A stretch of DNA of 40,232 bases from Clostridia bacterium (lineage in GTDB: Bacteria > Bacillota > Clostridia > Christensenellales > Aristaeellaceae). Shown here piece after piece: positions 7,817 through 15,782 of the stretch; position 1 is the first letter of the stretch, and each line of letters opens with the position of its first letter. Location of the stretch: positions 1 through 40,232 of the forward strand of contig JAGBAV010000001.1 in NCBI GenBank assembly GCA_017938795.1. Direction: 5' to 3'. The notes beneath the pieces were generated by a model. That model worked only from the letters and a program-made list of their open reading frames with translations, was not told where the DNA came from and did no database searches. Made by a program: the position numbers and the translations under genes.

Positions 7817-9370
7817 TCAGCGGGTCGCCTTCCACTCGTTGTACTGCTTGTAGAACTCGTCGTAGACCTTCTGCAGGCCGGAAGCCTCGAGCTTCTCGTT
7901 CATCTCGGCCAGCGTAGCGTCGACGTCGTCAACCAGACCGAGGGTCAGGACGCCGAAGTACTCGGTGCGGATGTTGTTGACAGCGGCGAGGTACGGCTTC
8001 ACCGGGGTCTCGTCGAAGACGAAGGTGACGCACGGGTTGGAGGTCATGCGGCTGCGGAGGTTGACGTTGTAGGCTTCCTGCTGCATGTCGTTCACGGTGC
8101 CCAGCTTGTAGTCCTTCTTCATCCACCAGCCCATGGCGTTGGCGTTGTCCTGATAGCCGTTGGAGGCGTCGTCGGCGCTGTAGAAGCGGCCGCCCTCAGC
8201 CTCGGTCCAGTGGGTGCCTTCGACGCCCATCAGGCCCAGGGTGTTGAGCTCGTAGTCGTAGCCGATCAGGTCCATGACCAGCGCGGCGCGCTCCGGATTC
8301 TCGGAGTTGGCGGCGATCGCCATGACGGAGTTGTTGTACTCCTCGCAGAAGACGAGGGCGTTCGGGCTCAGATCGCAGGGCACGCACTCGATGCCTTCAG
8401 CGGTCTTCTCAACCTGACGCATGTAGGAGAAGATGGTGCCGTTCCAGAAGGTGGAGGCGCCGGTGCCGTTGCCGAAAGCCTGATAGTTGAGGATGGTGTT
8501 GGTCAGCGCGGAGCGGCTCCAGGCGCCGGCGTCGGCCAGCTTCTTCATGTCGTGCGCGAAGTCACGGAACCACTCGGTGGTCATGGCGTACTTGATCTCC
8601 TCAGCCTCGGGGAGGACGCCGTCTTCCGGATAAGCGACGATGAAGTCGTCGTTGTAGATCGGCATGGCGTTGAACTGCTCATAGTAGGTACGCCAGACTT
8701 CGATGTTGTCAGCAGCAGCGGACAGCGCGTAGATGCCGGATTCCGGGGTCTCCTTCTCGGCGATCGTCAGCGCGTAGTTCATCCAGTCCTCCCAGGAATC
8801 CGGGACTTCGGTGATGCCGTGCTTCTTGGCCAGATCCCAGCGGATGCCCGGGAACTTATACTGCGCAACCATCATGTTGCAGGGCACGCCCTGAATGCCG
8901 TCGCCGATGGTGACGGTGCCCCAGGACTCGGGAACCTGATTGGCATAGGTCATCGGCATGTTCTTCTGGATGAAGTCCATGTCCATCGGATAGAAGGAGC
9001 CCTTCGCCGCCTCGGAGAACAGATAGCACCAGGACGCGGTGTAGATCAGGTCAACCTTCTCGCCGCCCGCCAGGATCAGCGGGTACAGGGTCTGATAGTC
9101 AGACCAGGAGAGGAACTGGATGTCCAGCGTGGTGTTGTACTCGGCCTGCAGGATCTTGTTGATCTCGGCGAGGACGATGTCCATATCCTGATTGCGGTCG
9201 CCGACCAGATACATCAGGACGGTGTAGGGATCAGAGGTGTCAACAGCGGAGTGGTCGTAGTCCTGACGATGGACAGCGGGGGTGGGCTGCTGCTCAGTCG
9301 CGGCTTCGGCGAGGCCGAGCACGGGCAGGAGCAGGCACAGCATGAGGATCAGGGTAACGAGCTTCTTCAT
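7817..9370 (-). CDS. Extracellular sugar-binding protein of an ABC importer (family 1)
   Basis: 517-residue solute-binding protein that captures oligosaccharides for the two permeases encoded just upstream in the same transcript. A classical signal peptide is visible (MKK, hydrophobic core LVTLILMLCLLLPVLG, cleavage after LAEA), but there is no lipobox: the only cysteine in the core is preceded by LML, so lipid anchoring is not predicted. The mature part has the aromatic-rich character of oligosaccharide-binding proteins. The start is the ATG at 9370, after AGGAGG; an in-frame start 8 codons upstream overlaps the ribosome binding site. Last gene of a five-gene operon with GH35, a UroD-like protein and two permeases. 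The ligand is unknown; the neighbours suggest a beta-galactoside. Confidence 0.88.
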   Translation of the reverse strand: MKKLVTLILMLCLLLPVLGLAEAATEQQPTPAVHRQDYDHSAVDTSDPYTVLMYLVGDRNQDMDIVLAEINKILQAEYNTTLDIQFLSWSDYQTLYPLILAGGEKVDLIYTASWCYLFSEAAKGSFYPMDMDFIQKNMPMTYANQVPESWGTVTIGDGIQGVPCNMMVAQYKFPGIRWDLAKKHGITEVPDSWEDWMNYALTIAEKETPESGIYALSAAADNIEVWRTYYEQFNAMPIYNDDFIVAYPEDGVLPEAEEIKYAMTTEWFRDFAHDMKKLADAGAWSRSALTNTILNYQAFGNGTGASTFWNGTIFSYMRQVEKTAEGIECVPCDLSPNALVFCEEYNNSVMAIAANSENPERAALVMDLIGYDYELNTLGLMGVEGTHWTEAEGGRFYSADDASNGYQDNANAMGWWMKKDYKLGTVNDMQQEAYNVNLRSRMTSNPCVTFVFDETPVKPYLAAVNNIRTEYFGVLTLGLVDDVDATLAEMNEKLEASGLQKVYDEFYKQYNEWKATR

Positions 9371-9377
9371 GGGAAAA

Positions 9378-9415
9378 CCTCCTTTTTTATTCATCAGGAC
9401 ACATGTGCAGTGCCC
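9378..9415 (-). promoter_or_regulatory. Leader of the binding-protein gene: hairpin plus AATAAAAAAGGAGG ribosome binding site
   Basis: On the minus strand a 6-bp stem (9410-9415 with 9397-9402, one G-T) is followed by AATAAAAAAGGAGG (9391-9378) and then the start codon. The same 14-mer and the same order recur before the binding-protein gene at 22576. A likely role is strong translation and mRNA stability of the binding protein relative to the permeases; this is inference. Confidence 0.5.
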
Positions 9416-9431
9416 GTGATTTCCGGATGCA

Positions 9432-10370
9432 TCAGCCCTTGACGGCGCCGATGGTCAGGCCCTTGACGAAATAGCGCTGCACGAACGGATAGAGCAGCAC
9501 GATCGGGCCGGTGGCGACGACGGTCATCGCCATCTTCATGCCCTCCATGGGGATGGAGGACGTATCGATGACGGCCGCGCCGTTGGACATGGCGGCCGCC
9601 TTGCGGATGGCGTCCGCGCTGTTGAGGACGGTCTGCAGGTAGTACTGCAGGGAGTAGAGGTGCTCCTTGTTGACGAAGAGCATGCAGTTGTACCAGTCGT
9701 TCCAGTAGGCCAGCGCGGAGAAGAGGCCCAGCGTGGCCAGCAGCGGCGTGGACAGCGGGAGCATCAGCCTGAAGAAGATGACCAGCTCGTTTGCGCCGTC
9801 GATCTTCGCGCTCTCGCCCAGCGCGTCCGGGATGCCGCCCATGAAGGACTTGGCGATGATCATGTTCCAGACGGAGAAGAGCAGTGGAAGAATGAGCGCA
9901 TAGAGCGTATTCTTGAAGTTCAGATAGCGTACGCAGATGATATACCACGGCACGAGACCGCCGGAGAAGAGCGTGGTGAAGAAGAAGAAGAACGAGAAGA
10001 AATTGCGCGCGCGGAAGTACTTGCGCGAGAGCACATAGCCCGTCATTGTGCACATCAGCAGGGAAATGACGGTGCCGATGACCGTCACCAGCGAGGTGAC
10101 GCCGTAGGCGCGCAGGATGTTCTCGGGGTTCTTCAGGCTCATCTTATAGCTCTCCAGCGAGAAGTCGCGGATATAGAGCGTAAAGCCTTCCTTGACGAGG
10201 TTGGACTCCAGCTCGAAGGAGGAGATCACAACCAGATAGAACGGCAGGAAGCACAGCAGCGCAAAGGCGATCAGCAGCGCATAGCCGATGAGGTTGAAGG
10301 CGATTACGTCGCTGGTCCATTTGCGGCCGGAGAGGGCGTACCTGCTGGTGGAAATCTTTCTCTTGGTCAT
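9432..10370 (-). CDS. Sugar ABC transporter permease, LplC/CUT1 type
   Basis: Inner-membrane permease subunit, 312 residues with six predicted membrane helices. The EAA loop that docks the ATPase is clear (ESAKIDGANELVIFFRLMLP), and the C-terminus GLTIGAVKG is typical of the LplC branch. The start is the ATG at 10370, after AAAGGAG. It lies 16 bases after its partner permease and 61 bases before the binding-protein gene in the same operon. No ATPase gene is present, so it probably uses a shared MsmK-like ATPase encoded elsewhere. Confidence 0.92.
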   Translation of the reverse strand: MTKRKISTSRYALSGRKWTSDVIAFNLIGYALLIAFALLCFLPFYLVVISSFELESNLVKEGFTLYIRDFSLESYKMSLKNPENILRAYGVTSLVTVIGTVISLLMCTMTGYVLSRKYFRARNFFSFFFFFTTLFSGGLVPWYIICVRYLNFKNTLYALILPLLFSVWNMIIAKSFMGGIPDALGESAKIDGANELVIFFRLMLPLSTPLLATLGLFSALAYWNDWYNCMLFVNKEHLYSLQYYLQTVLNSADAIRKAAAMSNGAAVIDTSSIPMEGMKMAMTVVATGPIVLLYPFVQRYFVKGLTIGAVKG

Positions 10371-10386
10371 GCCAGTCTCTCCTTTC

Positions 10387-11349
10387 TCAGAACAGCGCGT
10401 AGTCGGGCTGAACCTTCTTCACCAGGAAGTTGGCGCAGCAGATGGTGACGAAGCACAGGACGCTCTGGTACAGGCCGGCGGCGGCGGACATGCCGATATC
10501 GCCGGTGGTCATCAGCGAACGGAACACATAGGTATCCAGAACGTCGGTGTACGGCAGGATGTTCGCGTTGGTCTTGACCGTCTGATAGAACAGGCCGAAG
10601 TCGCCGCGGAACACGTTGCCGATGGCCAGCAGGATGAGGATCATCATCTGCGGGCGCAGGCAGGGGATGGTGATATGGCGGATCTTCTGCCATACATTCG
10701 CGCCGTCGATGCTCGCCGCCTCGAACATGTCCTGATCAAGGCCGGTGATGGAGGCAAGGTAGACGACCATGCCGTAGCCGGTCTTCTTCCAGGCATTGAC
10801 GATCGGCACGACGATGCGCCATGCGCTGCCTGTGTTGTACAGATCGAATGCCTCGCCGCCCATCGCGGTGAGGATCATGTTGAACGTACCCTTCTCAAAG
10901 TTGAAGATGTTGTACATGATCGCCGCGACGACAACCCAGGAAATGAAGTACGGCAGGAACATGACGGTCTGCAGAACCTTCTTGAATTTCTTGCCGAAGA
11001 CCTCGTTGAGGATGATGGCGAAGCCCATCTCAAGGATGACGCTCAGGCAGATGAAGATCAGGTTATAACTCAGCGTGTTCCATGTGAGCAGGCCGAGCTT
11101 GCCGGAGATCTTCAGGAATTCGAAATTGAGCGTGCCGATCCACGGGGAGCCGAAGATACCAAGTCTGGTTTTGTAGTCCTTAAAGGCCAGCACGATGCCG
11201 CTCATCGGCCAGTAAGAGAATACGAGCGCATAGACGACGGCCGGCAGCAGCATCACAAACAGCAGCCAGTTCGTCCTGATCTCCCGCAGCGCGGCATAGC
11301 GCCATCCCTTGCGGGCGGCGGGCTTGTCTGCGGATACCTTCTTGGTCAT
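10387..11349 (-). CDS. Sugar ABC transporter permease, LplB/CUT1 type
   Basis: 320-residue permease partner of the downstream LplC-type subunit, with six predicted helices starting at NWLLFVMLLPAVVYALVFSYWPMSG in LplB style. The EAA loop reads EAASIDGANVWQKIRHITIP. The ATG at 11349 is chosen because GGAGGG lies nine bases ahead; an in-frame reading from 11415 would overlap the UroD-like gene. It sits between that gene and the LplC partner, in the order GH35, UroD-like, LplB, LplC, binding protein. Confidence 0.92.
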   Translation of the reverse strand: MTKKVSADKPAARKGWRYAALREIRTNWLLFVMLLPAVVYALVFSYWPMSGIVLAFKDYKTRLGIFGSPWIGTLNFEFLKISGKLGLLTWNTLSYNLIFICLSVILEMGFAIILNEVFGKKFKKVLQTVMFLPYFISWVVVAAIMYNIFNFEKGTFNMILTAMGGEAFDLYNTGSAWRIVVPIVNAWKKTGYGMVVYLASITGLDQDMFEAASIDGANVWQKIRHITIPCLRPQMMILILLAIGNVFRGDFGLFYQTVKTNANILPYTDVLDTYVFRSLMTTGDIGMSAAAGLYQSVLCFVTICCANFLVKKVQPDYALF

Positions 11350-11380
11350 GGTGTCATCCCTCCCTGTGTGTGTTGCGTGA

Positions 11381-12607
11381 TTATTCTTCGAGCCCGATGC
11401 GGGCCAGTTCAACAAAGCGCTTGACCTTTGCGGCGGAGTGGCCGATCATGTAGACGTCGCGCTGCGCGATCTCCAGCTTGCAGCCCTTGGCGGCCTTGGC
11501 GGTCTTGCGGAAGCAGGCGAGGGTCGCCTCCTCGTCAAGCGCCGGCGTGTCCATGCCGAGGATGGTTGCCGGCGGCTTGCGCAGGAAGGTGACGCCGGTG
11601 CCCTGCAGGCGCTCGCCCATCATCTCCTCGTCGCACCACGGGGAGATGGAGACCTTGCGCATGTTCGGCACCTTGGACAGGCAGTTGTCCCAGATGGGAT
11701 GGGAGGCCTCGCAGCAGCCATAGCTGACCAGACCGAAGTGAGACATCATCTCCTGATAGTAGGGGAAGACCAGCTCGGCGTACATCTCCGGGGAGATGCC
11801 GGCGGTTTCCTGAGAGTCCATGAACAGCCACAGGTCGCTCAGCTTCGCGGGCTCGATGCCTTCCTTAAGCTCGTTGGTGAAGCAGTAGCTGCCCTGACCC
11901 AGATGCTGCATGCGGGCGTGGGACTTGAGATGCCCGCCGGCCTCGAGCATGCGGTAGAACTTGATGTAATCATCCGTCAGGCGGCGCATCATGGCGTGGA
12001 AGCGGTCCTCCTCGTCCATCATGGCGACGTACATGTCGTCCATGTTCATGATGTGGACGATATCCTGCGTCAGGCAGCAGCCGGCGCAGTCGGTGATGCG
12101 CTTGGTCGGGAGAATGTCGCCAAAGAGCTCCTGCATCTGCGCCTCTTCGCGATCGGTGCCCTCCACATCCACGGAGAAGACGGAATCGCCGAGCAGATGA
12201 TCATCCTCCTCCAGCTCGGAGAGGTAGGGGATGAAGTGATGGCCGAGGCTGCCCGTCTCCTGACGCCTGACGGGCAGGCCGAAGGGCACGAAGCTCGTAT
12301 GCATGCGGATCGGATAGTAATCCGGCACCAGCGTGTCGTCCTCAAACTGGGTGAAGTTGATGATCGGGCGCAGCATGTTGGCCTCGATCTCGCGCGCCTG
12401 CGCGCCTTCGCAGCGCTGGATGGCGGGCAGGAGCTGATGCTCAAAGGTATTGATCTCGATACGGATCATCGGACGGCATCCGCCCTTGGAATTGCCGTAC
12501 TCGATCCAGTCCTGAAAGAGCTTCTGGTTGCGGGGAGAGTGCGCCAGCTCCATCTGGCGGGCGGCGAGCTCCCGGAGGATCTGTCTGTCTTTCTGCGAAA
12601 TAGCCAT
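11381..12607 (-). CDS. Divergent UroD-superfamily protein, possible zinc methyltransferase, in a galactosidase/ABC operon
   Basis: 408-residue protein of the uroporphyrinogen decarboxylase fold, larger than and divergent from the methyltransferase at 4675. The metal-site positions are occupied differently: C298-C299-E300 (SYGCCEAS) where MtaA has HxC, and C325 (SPWCDEE) where MtaA has its last cysteine. This resembles uncharacterised UroD-like proteins annotated beside sugar catabolic genes. Function unknown; a corrinoid-linked demethylase of a methylated sugar or glycoside is one inference, helped by the corrinoid operon 4 kb away. The start is the ATG at 12607, eight bases after AAGGAG; that ribosome binding site overlaps the stop codon of GH35, implying translational coupling. 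A GTG three codons upstream overlaps it and is rejected. Confidence 0.8.
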   Translation of the reverse strand: MAISQKDRQILRELAARQMELAHSPRNQKLFQDWIEYGNSKGGCRPMIRIEINTFEHQLLPAIQRCEGAQAREIEANMLRPIINFTQFEDDTLVPDYYPIRMHTSFVPFGLPVRRQETGSLGHHFIPYLSELEEDDHLLGDSVFSVDVEGTDREEAQMQELFGDILPTKRITDCAGCCLTQDIVHIMNMDDMYVAMMDEEDRFHAMMRRLTDDYIKFYRMLEAGGHLKSHARMQHLGQGSYCFTNELKEGIEPAKLSDLWLFMDSQETAGISPEMYAELVFPYYQEMMSHFGLVSYGCCEASHPIWDNCLSKVPNMRKVSISPWCDEEMMGERLQGTGVTFLRKPPATILGMDTPALDEEATLACFRKTAKAAKGCKLEIAQRDVYMIGHSAAKVKRFVELARIGLEE

Positions 12608-12619
12608 ATGATTCACTCC

Positions 12620-14587
12620 TTAAATCTCGATGGTGCAGCGGTATTCATTCTCGACAGTGACGTTCTTCAGGCGCAGGGCGCGTCCGTCCTGATAGGCCGG
12701 CGGGTTCTGCAGCCAGCAGGGCATACCCTCGAAATGTGCGTAGACCCTGAGGGTGGCCTTTGCCGGGCGGCCGTAGCGCGTGAGCGCAATCTCCCAGAGG
12801 GAGCCGTCGTAGATATCATCGGCGACCTTTTCGCCATCCACGAAGAGCTCGGCGAGCGAGCCTTCATAGTCGGCCCTGAGGTAGACTTCCTCGGCGTCGC
12901 CTGAATAGGAGAGATTAAGCTCATAATCGTAGCAGAGGTAGTTGACGTTCTTCCTTCTGCAGACGACGGAGGACTGCTCCTGCGGCACCTTGACGACGCC
13001 CTGCGCGCCGTCCGTGGTATACCACGGCGTATCGCAGCGGGCGAGGCAGGTCACGGCGCCGCCATGCTCGATGACGGGCGCGCTGCAGATGATCAGCTGC
13101 TCGCGGCCATCCTTGGTGATAGCCCATGCGTCCAGCGCCTCGCGGCGGGTGAGGGTGAGGATATCGGCCTTGCCGAGGCTGCCGTCGATGGCAAACTGCG
13201 GCTCGCCGTAGAAGACGTAGGTGCTGCCGTTGAGGATGCACAGAGGGGAGGCGGTGCGGCTGGATACGGCGGCGTCGCCGACCGGGATGCGGATGGGCAG
13301 GATGCCGTAATAGCCGGACGGGGCTGTTACCACGCCGAGGCCGGGAATGTCGATTGTGCGCTCCGGCAGCTCAAGGCAGCGCTGATGATTGTTGACGAAG
13401 GCGAAGCCAACGCCGTCCTTCATGCGCAGCGCATAGCGCGGGCTCTCCGTATCGGCGGGCTGCTTTGCGCTGCAGTCGGGGATGTCCGGCGCCATAGGGG
13501 CGAGCATTTCGCCGTAGCTGCGCAGGAACATGGAGAGGAGCTTGAGCTCCTTGGCAAGGTCGTCGATCTGGCCGCCCTCGCCGATCGGGGCGTGGGGGGA
13601 GTAGCTCAGCGTCGGCGTCTCGCAGAAGGAGCCGGACTCGCGCGTCTCGTTGAGCTCGGGGCCGGGGTTGATGCCGCCATGGTACATGTAGTAGCCCAGC
13701 AGGTTTGCGCCGCTGCCCAGCTTGACGAGGGACATCGCGCCGGTGTCCGCCGGGATGGCGGTTGGCCTGCGGTGGAAAGTGGAGCCGATGCCGCCGCCCA
13801 TCTCCGCCAGCAGGTAGGGGTAGGCGTCCTCGTCGAAGGAGACGTTCGCGCCGCGCTCAAAGTCGCTGCCCACGTCCACATCGTTGCGCTCGTGGGAGAA
13901 GATGTAGTTCGGGCTCGGCGGGAGGGCTTCCAGGCTGCGGTCCCACGGCGCATCGCAATAGCAGGCCATGACCGGCAGCAGGGAGCCGATGACCGCGCCG
14001 CCCCAGCCGGTGGCGGTGTAGTACGGCGTGATAAAGCCGATCTCCTTCGCCATGGCGAGCAGATCGTCCATATGGCTGTTTTCGCCGCTGCCGCCGCAGT
14101 GGCCGTATTCATTCTCGATCTGCACGCCGATGATCGGGCCGCCGTCCTTGAGGAACATGCCGCGGACCTGAGCAAAGACCTGCTCCCACAGACGGCGTAC
14201 CAGCGCGAGATAGCGCGAGTCACTGCAGCGGGTGGGGATCCCCTTGGTCATCAGCCACTCGGGGAAGCCGCCGTGACGGCATTCGCCGTGGCACCACGGA
14301 CCGATGCGAAGCCAGACAGGCAGCCCGACCGCACGGCATTCCTCGATGAAGTCGTGCAGACAGCGGCGGTCAGAGAAGTCGAAGACGCCTTCTTCAGCTT
14401 CATGATGGATCCAGAAGACGTAGGTGGCGACGATATCCACGCCGCAGGCCTTCATCTTCTCCAGCTCTTTGCGCCATTCGTCTTTCGGGTAGCGTGCGTA
14501 ATGGAATTCGCCCATCATCGGGAGAAAGGGTTTGTCGTCGCGCGAGAGATACTGTGTGTTCCATGAATACACGGGAGCGCTTGACAT
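12620..14587 (-). CDS. Beta-galactosidase, glycoside hydrolase family 35
   Basis: Cytoplasmic exo-beta-galactosidase (clan GH-A, retaining), 655 residues, no signal peptide. The family signature GGPIIGVQIENEYG contains the acid/base E160, and the nucleophile is E262 in LLAEMGGG. The N-terminal barrel (about 1-330) is followed by beta-rich domains. First gene of the operon with the UroD-like protein and a complete sugar importer except for the ATPase, so it probably acts on the imported oligosaccharide. Its ATG overlaps the -35 box of the divergent araC promoter, and the whole gap between the two genes is only 49 bases. Galactose removal from xyloglucan or galactan side chains is plausible; specificity is not proven. 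Confidence 0.9.
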   Translation of the reverse strand: MSSAPVYSWNTQYLSRDDKPFLPMMGEFHYARYPKDEWRKELEKMKACGVDIVATYVFWIHHEAEEGVFDFSDRRCLHDFIEECRAVGLPVWLRIGPWCHGECRHGGFPEWLMTKGIPTRCSDSRYLALVRRLWEQVFAQVRGMFLKDGGPIIGVQIENEYGHCGGSGENSHMDDLLAMAKEIGFITPYYTATGWGGAVIGSLLPVMACYCDAPWDRSLEALPPSPNYIFSHERNDVDVGSDFERGANVSFDEDAYPYLLAEMGGGIGSTFHRRPTAIPADTGAMSLVKLGSGANLLGYYMYHGGINPGPELNETRESGSFCETPTLSYSPHAPIGEGGQIDDLAKELKLLSMFLRSYGEMLAPMAPDIPDCSAKQPADTESPRYALRMKDGVGFAFVNNHQRCLELPERTIDIPGLGVVTAPSGYYGILPIRIPVGDAAVSSRTASPLCILNGSTYVFYGEPQFAIDGSLGKADILTLTRREALDAWAITKDGREQLIICSAPVIEHGGAVTCLARCDTPWYTTDGAQGVVKVPQEQSSVVCRRKNVNYLCYDYELNLSYSGDAEEVYLRADYEGSLAELFVDGEKVADDIYDGSLWEIALTRYGRPAKATLRVYAHFEGMPCWLQNPPAYQDGRALRLKNVTVENEYRCTIEI

Positions 14588-14634
14588 AGGATTTCACCGT
14601 CCTCTATAATATTGAAAAACGAAAAGGGGGATAC
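14581..14634. promoter_or_regulatory. Overlapping divergent promoters of the araC gene and the GH35 operon
   Basis: On the + strand TTGACA (14581-14586), 18 bases and TATAAT (14605-14610) form a near-perfect sigma-A promoter for araC. Its -35 box overlaps the GH35 start codon at 14585-14587. On the minus strand TATTAT (14611-14606) is a possible -10 for GH35 without a recognisable -35. The two -10 boxes share five bases, so the two promoters should exclude each other. Confidence 0.65.
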
Positions 14635-14636
14635 AT

Positions 14637-15482
14637 ATGAATCTGGATCCGGATATTCTGGAGGAATCCTCCGTCCATTACTATATTCCCCAGCCGGAGG
14701 ACAGCAAGGAATACCTGTATTACCCGACCAGCACCGGGTATTTTGACTGCAAGCCGACCTATCGTGTCGACCGGCATAATTACTTTTCTTATCTGGTCAT
14801 CGTGGTGCTCTCCGGTTCGCTGAGCTATACCACGATGTTCAGCCGGGGCATCGTCCGCCCGGGCTATGCGCTGCTGATTGACTGCCATCATCCGCACAGC
14901 TATAAGGCCAATGGCAAATGCTCGTTCCTGTTCATGCATTACAACGGCGCGCAGAGCAAGGCGATCTATGAGGCGATCACGTCATCTCTTGGCAATGTGC
15001 TGCACCTGCAGAATCCGGGCGTGATCAGCGAGTATCTCAGCGAGATCATGACCTGCATGTCCACCGGCAAGCGGATCAATTACACGCAGGCGTCTATGCT
15101 GGTGTACAATGTGCTGATGCAGCTGCTCGCAGCGGATACCGCGCAGAGCGAAGGCTCCACCGGCAACCCGACCATCGACCAGGCGATCGCCTATATCCGC
15201 GATCATCTCTCGGAGAAGATCACGGTGAAGAGCATCGCCGAGAGCATCGGCTACAGCGAGAGCTACTTTGCCCATAAGTTCATGGAGGCGATGGGCGTGA
15301 CGCCGTATCAGTTTGTGATGAGCAGCCGTATTGAGCGCGCCAAGCAGCTGCTGCGTACGACGCCTCTGACCATTCAGGAGATTGCGATCCGCACAGGCTT
15401 CAACAGCGTGGCCAATTTCAGCTATGCATTCAGGAAGGAAATTGGCTGTACGCCCCACGGCTACAGGGAGCTTCCGATGTAA
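14637..15482 (+). CDS. AraC-family transcriptional regulator of the GH35/ABC operon
   Basis: 281-residue regulator. The N-terminal part (about 1-150) is a cupin-like sensing domain with DCHHPHSYKA; the C-terminal double helix-turn-helix (about 185-280) has ITVKSIAESIGYSESYFAHKF and TIQEIAIRTGFNSVANFSYAFRKE, typical of AraC/XylS. The start is the ATG at 14637, after AGGGGGATACAT. It is transcribed away from the GH35 gene, so control of that operon is likely, with activation by a sugar ligand the usual mode. The ATTTCGATA copy just downstream of the gene is a possible but unproven binding site. No clear terminator follows it. Confidence 0.9.
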   Translation: MNLDPDILEESSVHYYIPQPEDSKEYLYYPTSTGYFDCKPTYRVDRHNYFSYLVIVVLSGSLSYTTMFSRGIVRPGYALLIDCHHPHSYKANGKCSFLFMHYNGAQSKAIYEAITSSLGNVLHLQNPGVISEYLSEIMTCMSTGKRINYTQASMLVYNVLMQLLAADTAQSEGSTGNPTIDQAIAYIRDHLSEKITVKSIAESIGYSESYFAHKFMEAMGVTPYQFVMSSRIERAKQLLRTTPLTIQEIAIRTGFNSVANFSYAFRKEIGCTPHGYRELPM

Positions 15483-15750
15483 CAGCACAGAATCTCTTTA
15501 TCTAACTCTAACATATTTCCGATTAAAAGAATATATAAATAGATGCACAATTTTATCGAAATCCTGCTTTGTGCTATGAATAACGAGCATCATAGAGTGT
15601 TGAATGCATGAAATTCAGAGGGATAATTGTACACAATCCATGAAGAACGGATGAAAGCTGATGGAAGTGCGCAGAAAATCGATGAAATAGAGCAGTGTTT
15701 TGATGTTCTGCCGGAGCGATTATGGGCAGGGCGTAGAGACGGAAGAGATC
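15483..15750. other. AT-richer intergenic region between araC and the GH20 gene
   Basis: About 270 bases without a convincing gene between two converging genes, clearly richer in A and T than the surroundings. It contains the fourth ATTTCGATA copy (15554-15562, minus strand), set inside a 6-bp inverted repeat (15545-15550 with 15569-15574), and a second one (15574-15579 with 15590-15595). No start codon with a good ribosome binding site and no T-tract terminator for araC is visible. An unannotated small RNA is possible but not supported. Confidence 0.4.
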
Positions 15751-15778
15751 AAGGCCGCGTCAGAGATGACGCGGCCTT
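15751..15778 (-). terminator. Terminator of the GH20-type gene
   Basis: Perfect 12-bp stem (15751-15762 with 15767-15778) with a GAGA loop, four bases beyond the GH20 stop codon on the minus strand. The arms end in AAGG/CCTT, and the + strand side continues TGTTATTCTGTTTT, so it may also stop araC transcripts. Confidence 0.75.
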
Positions 15779-15782
15779 CGTG

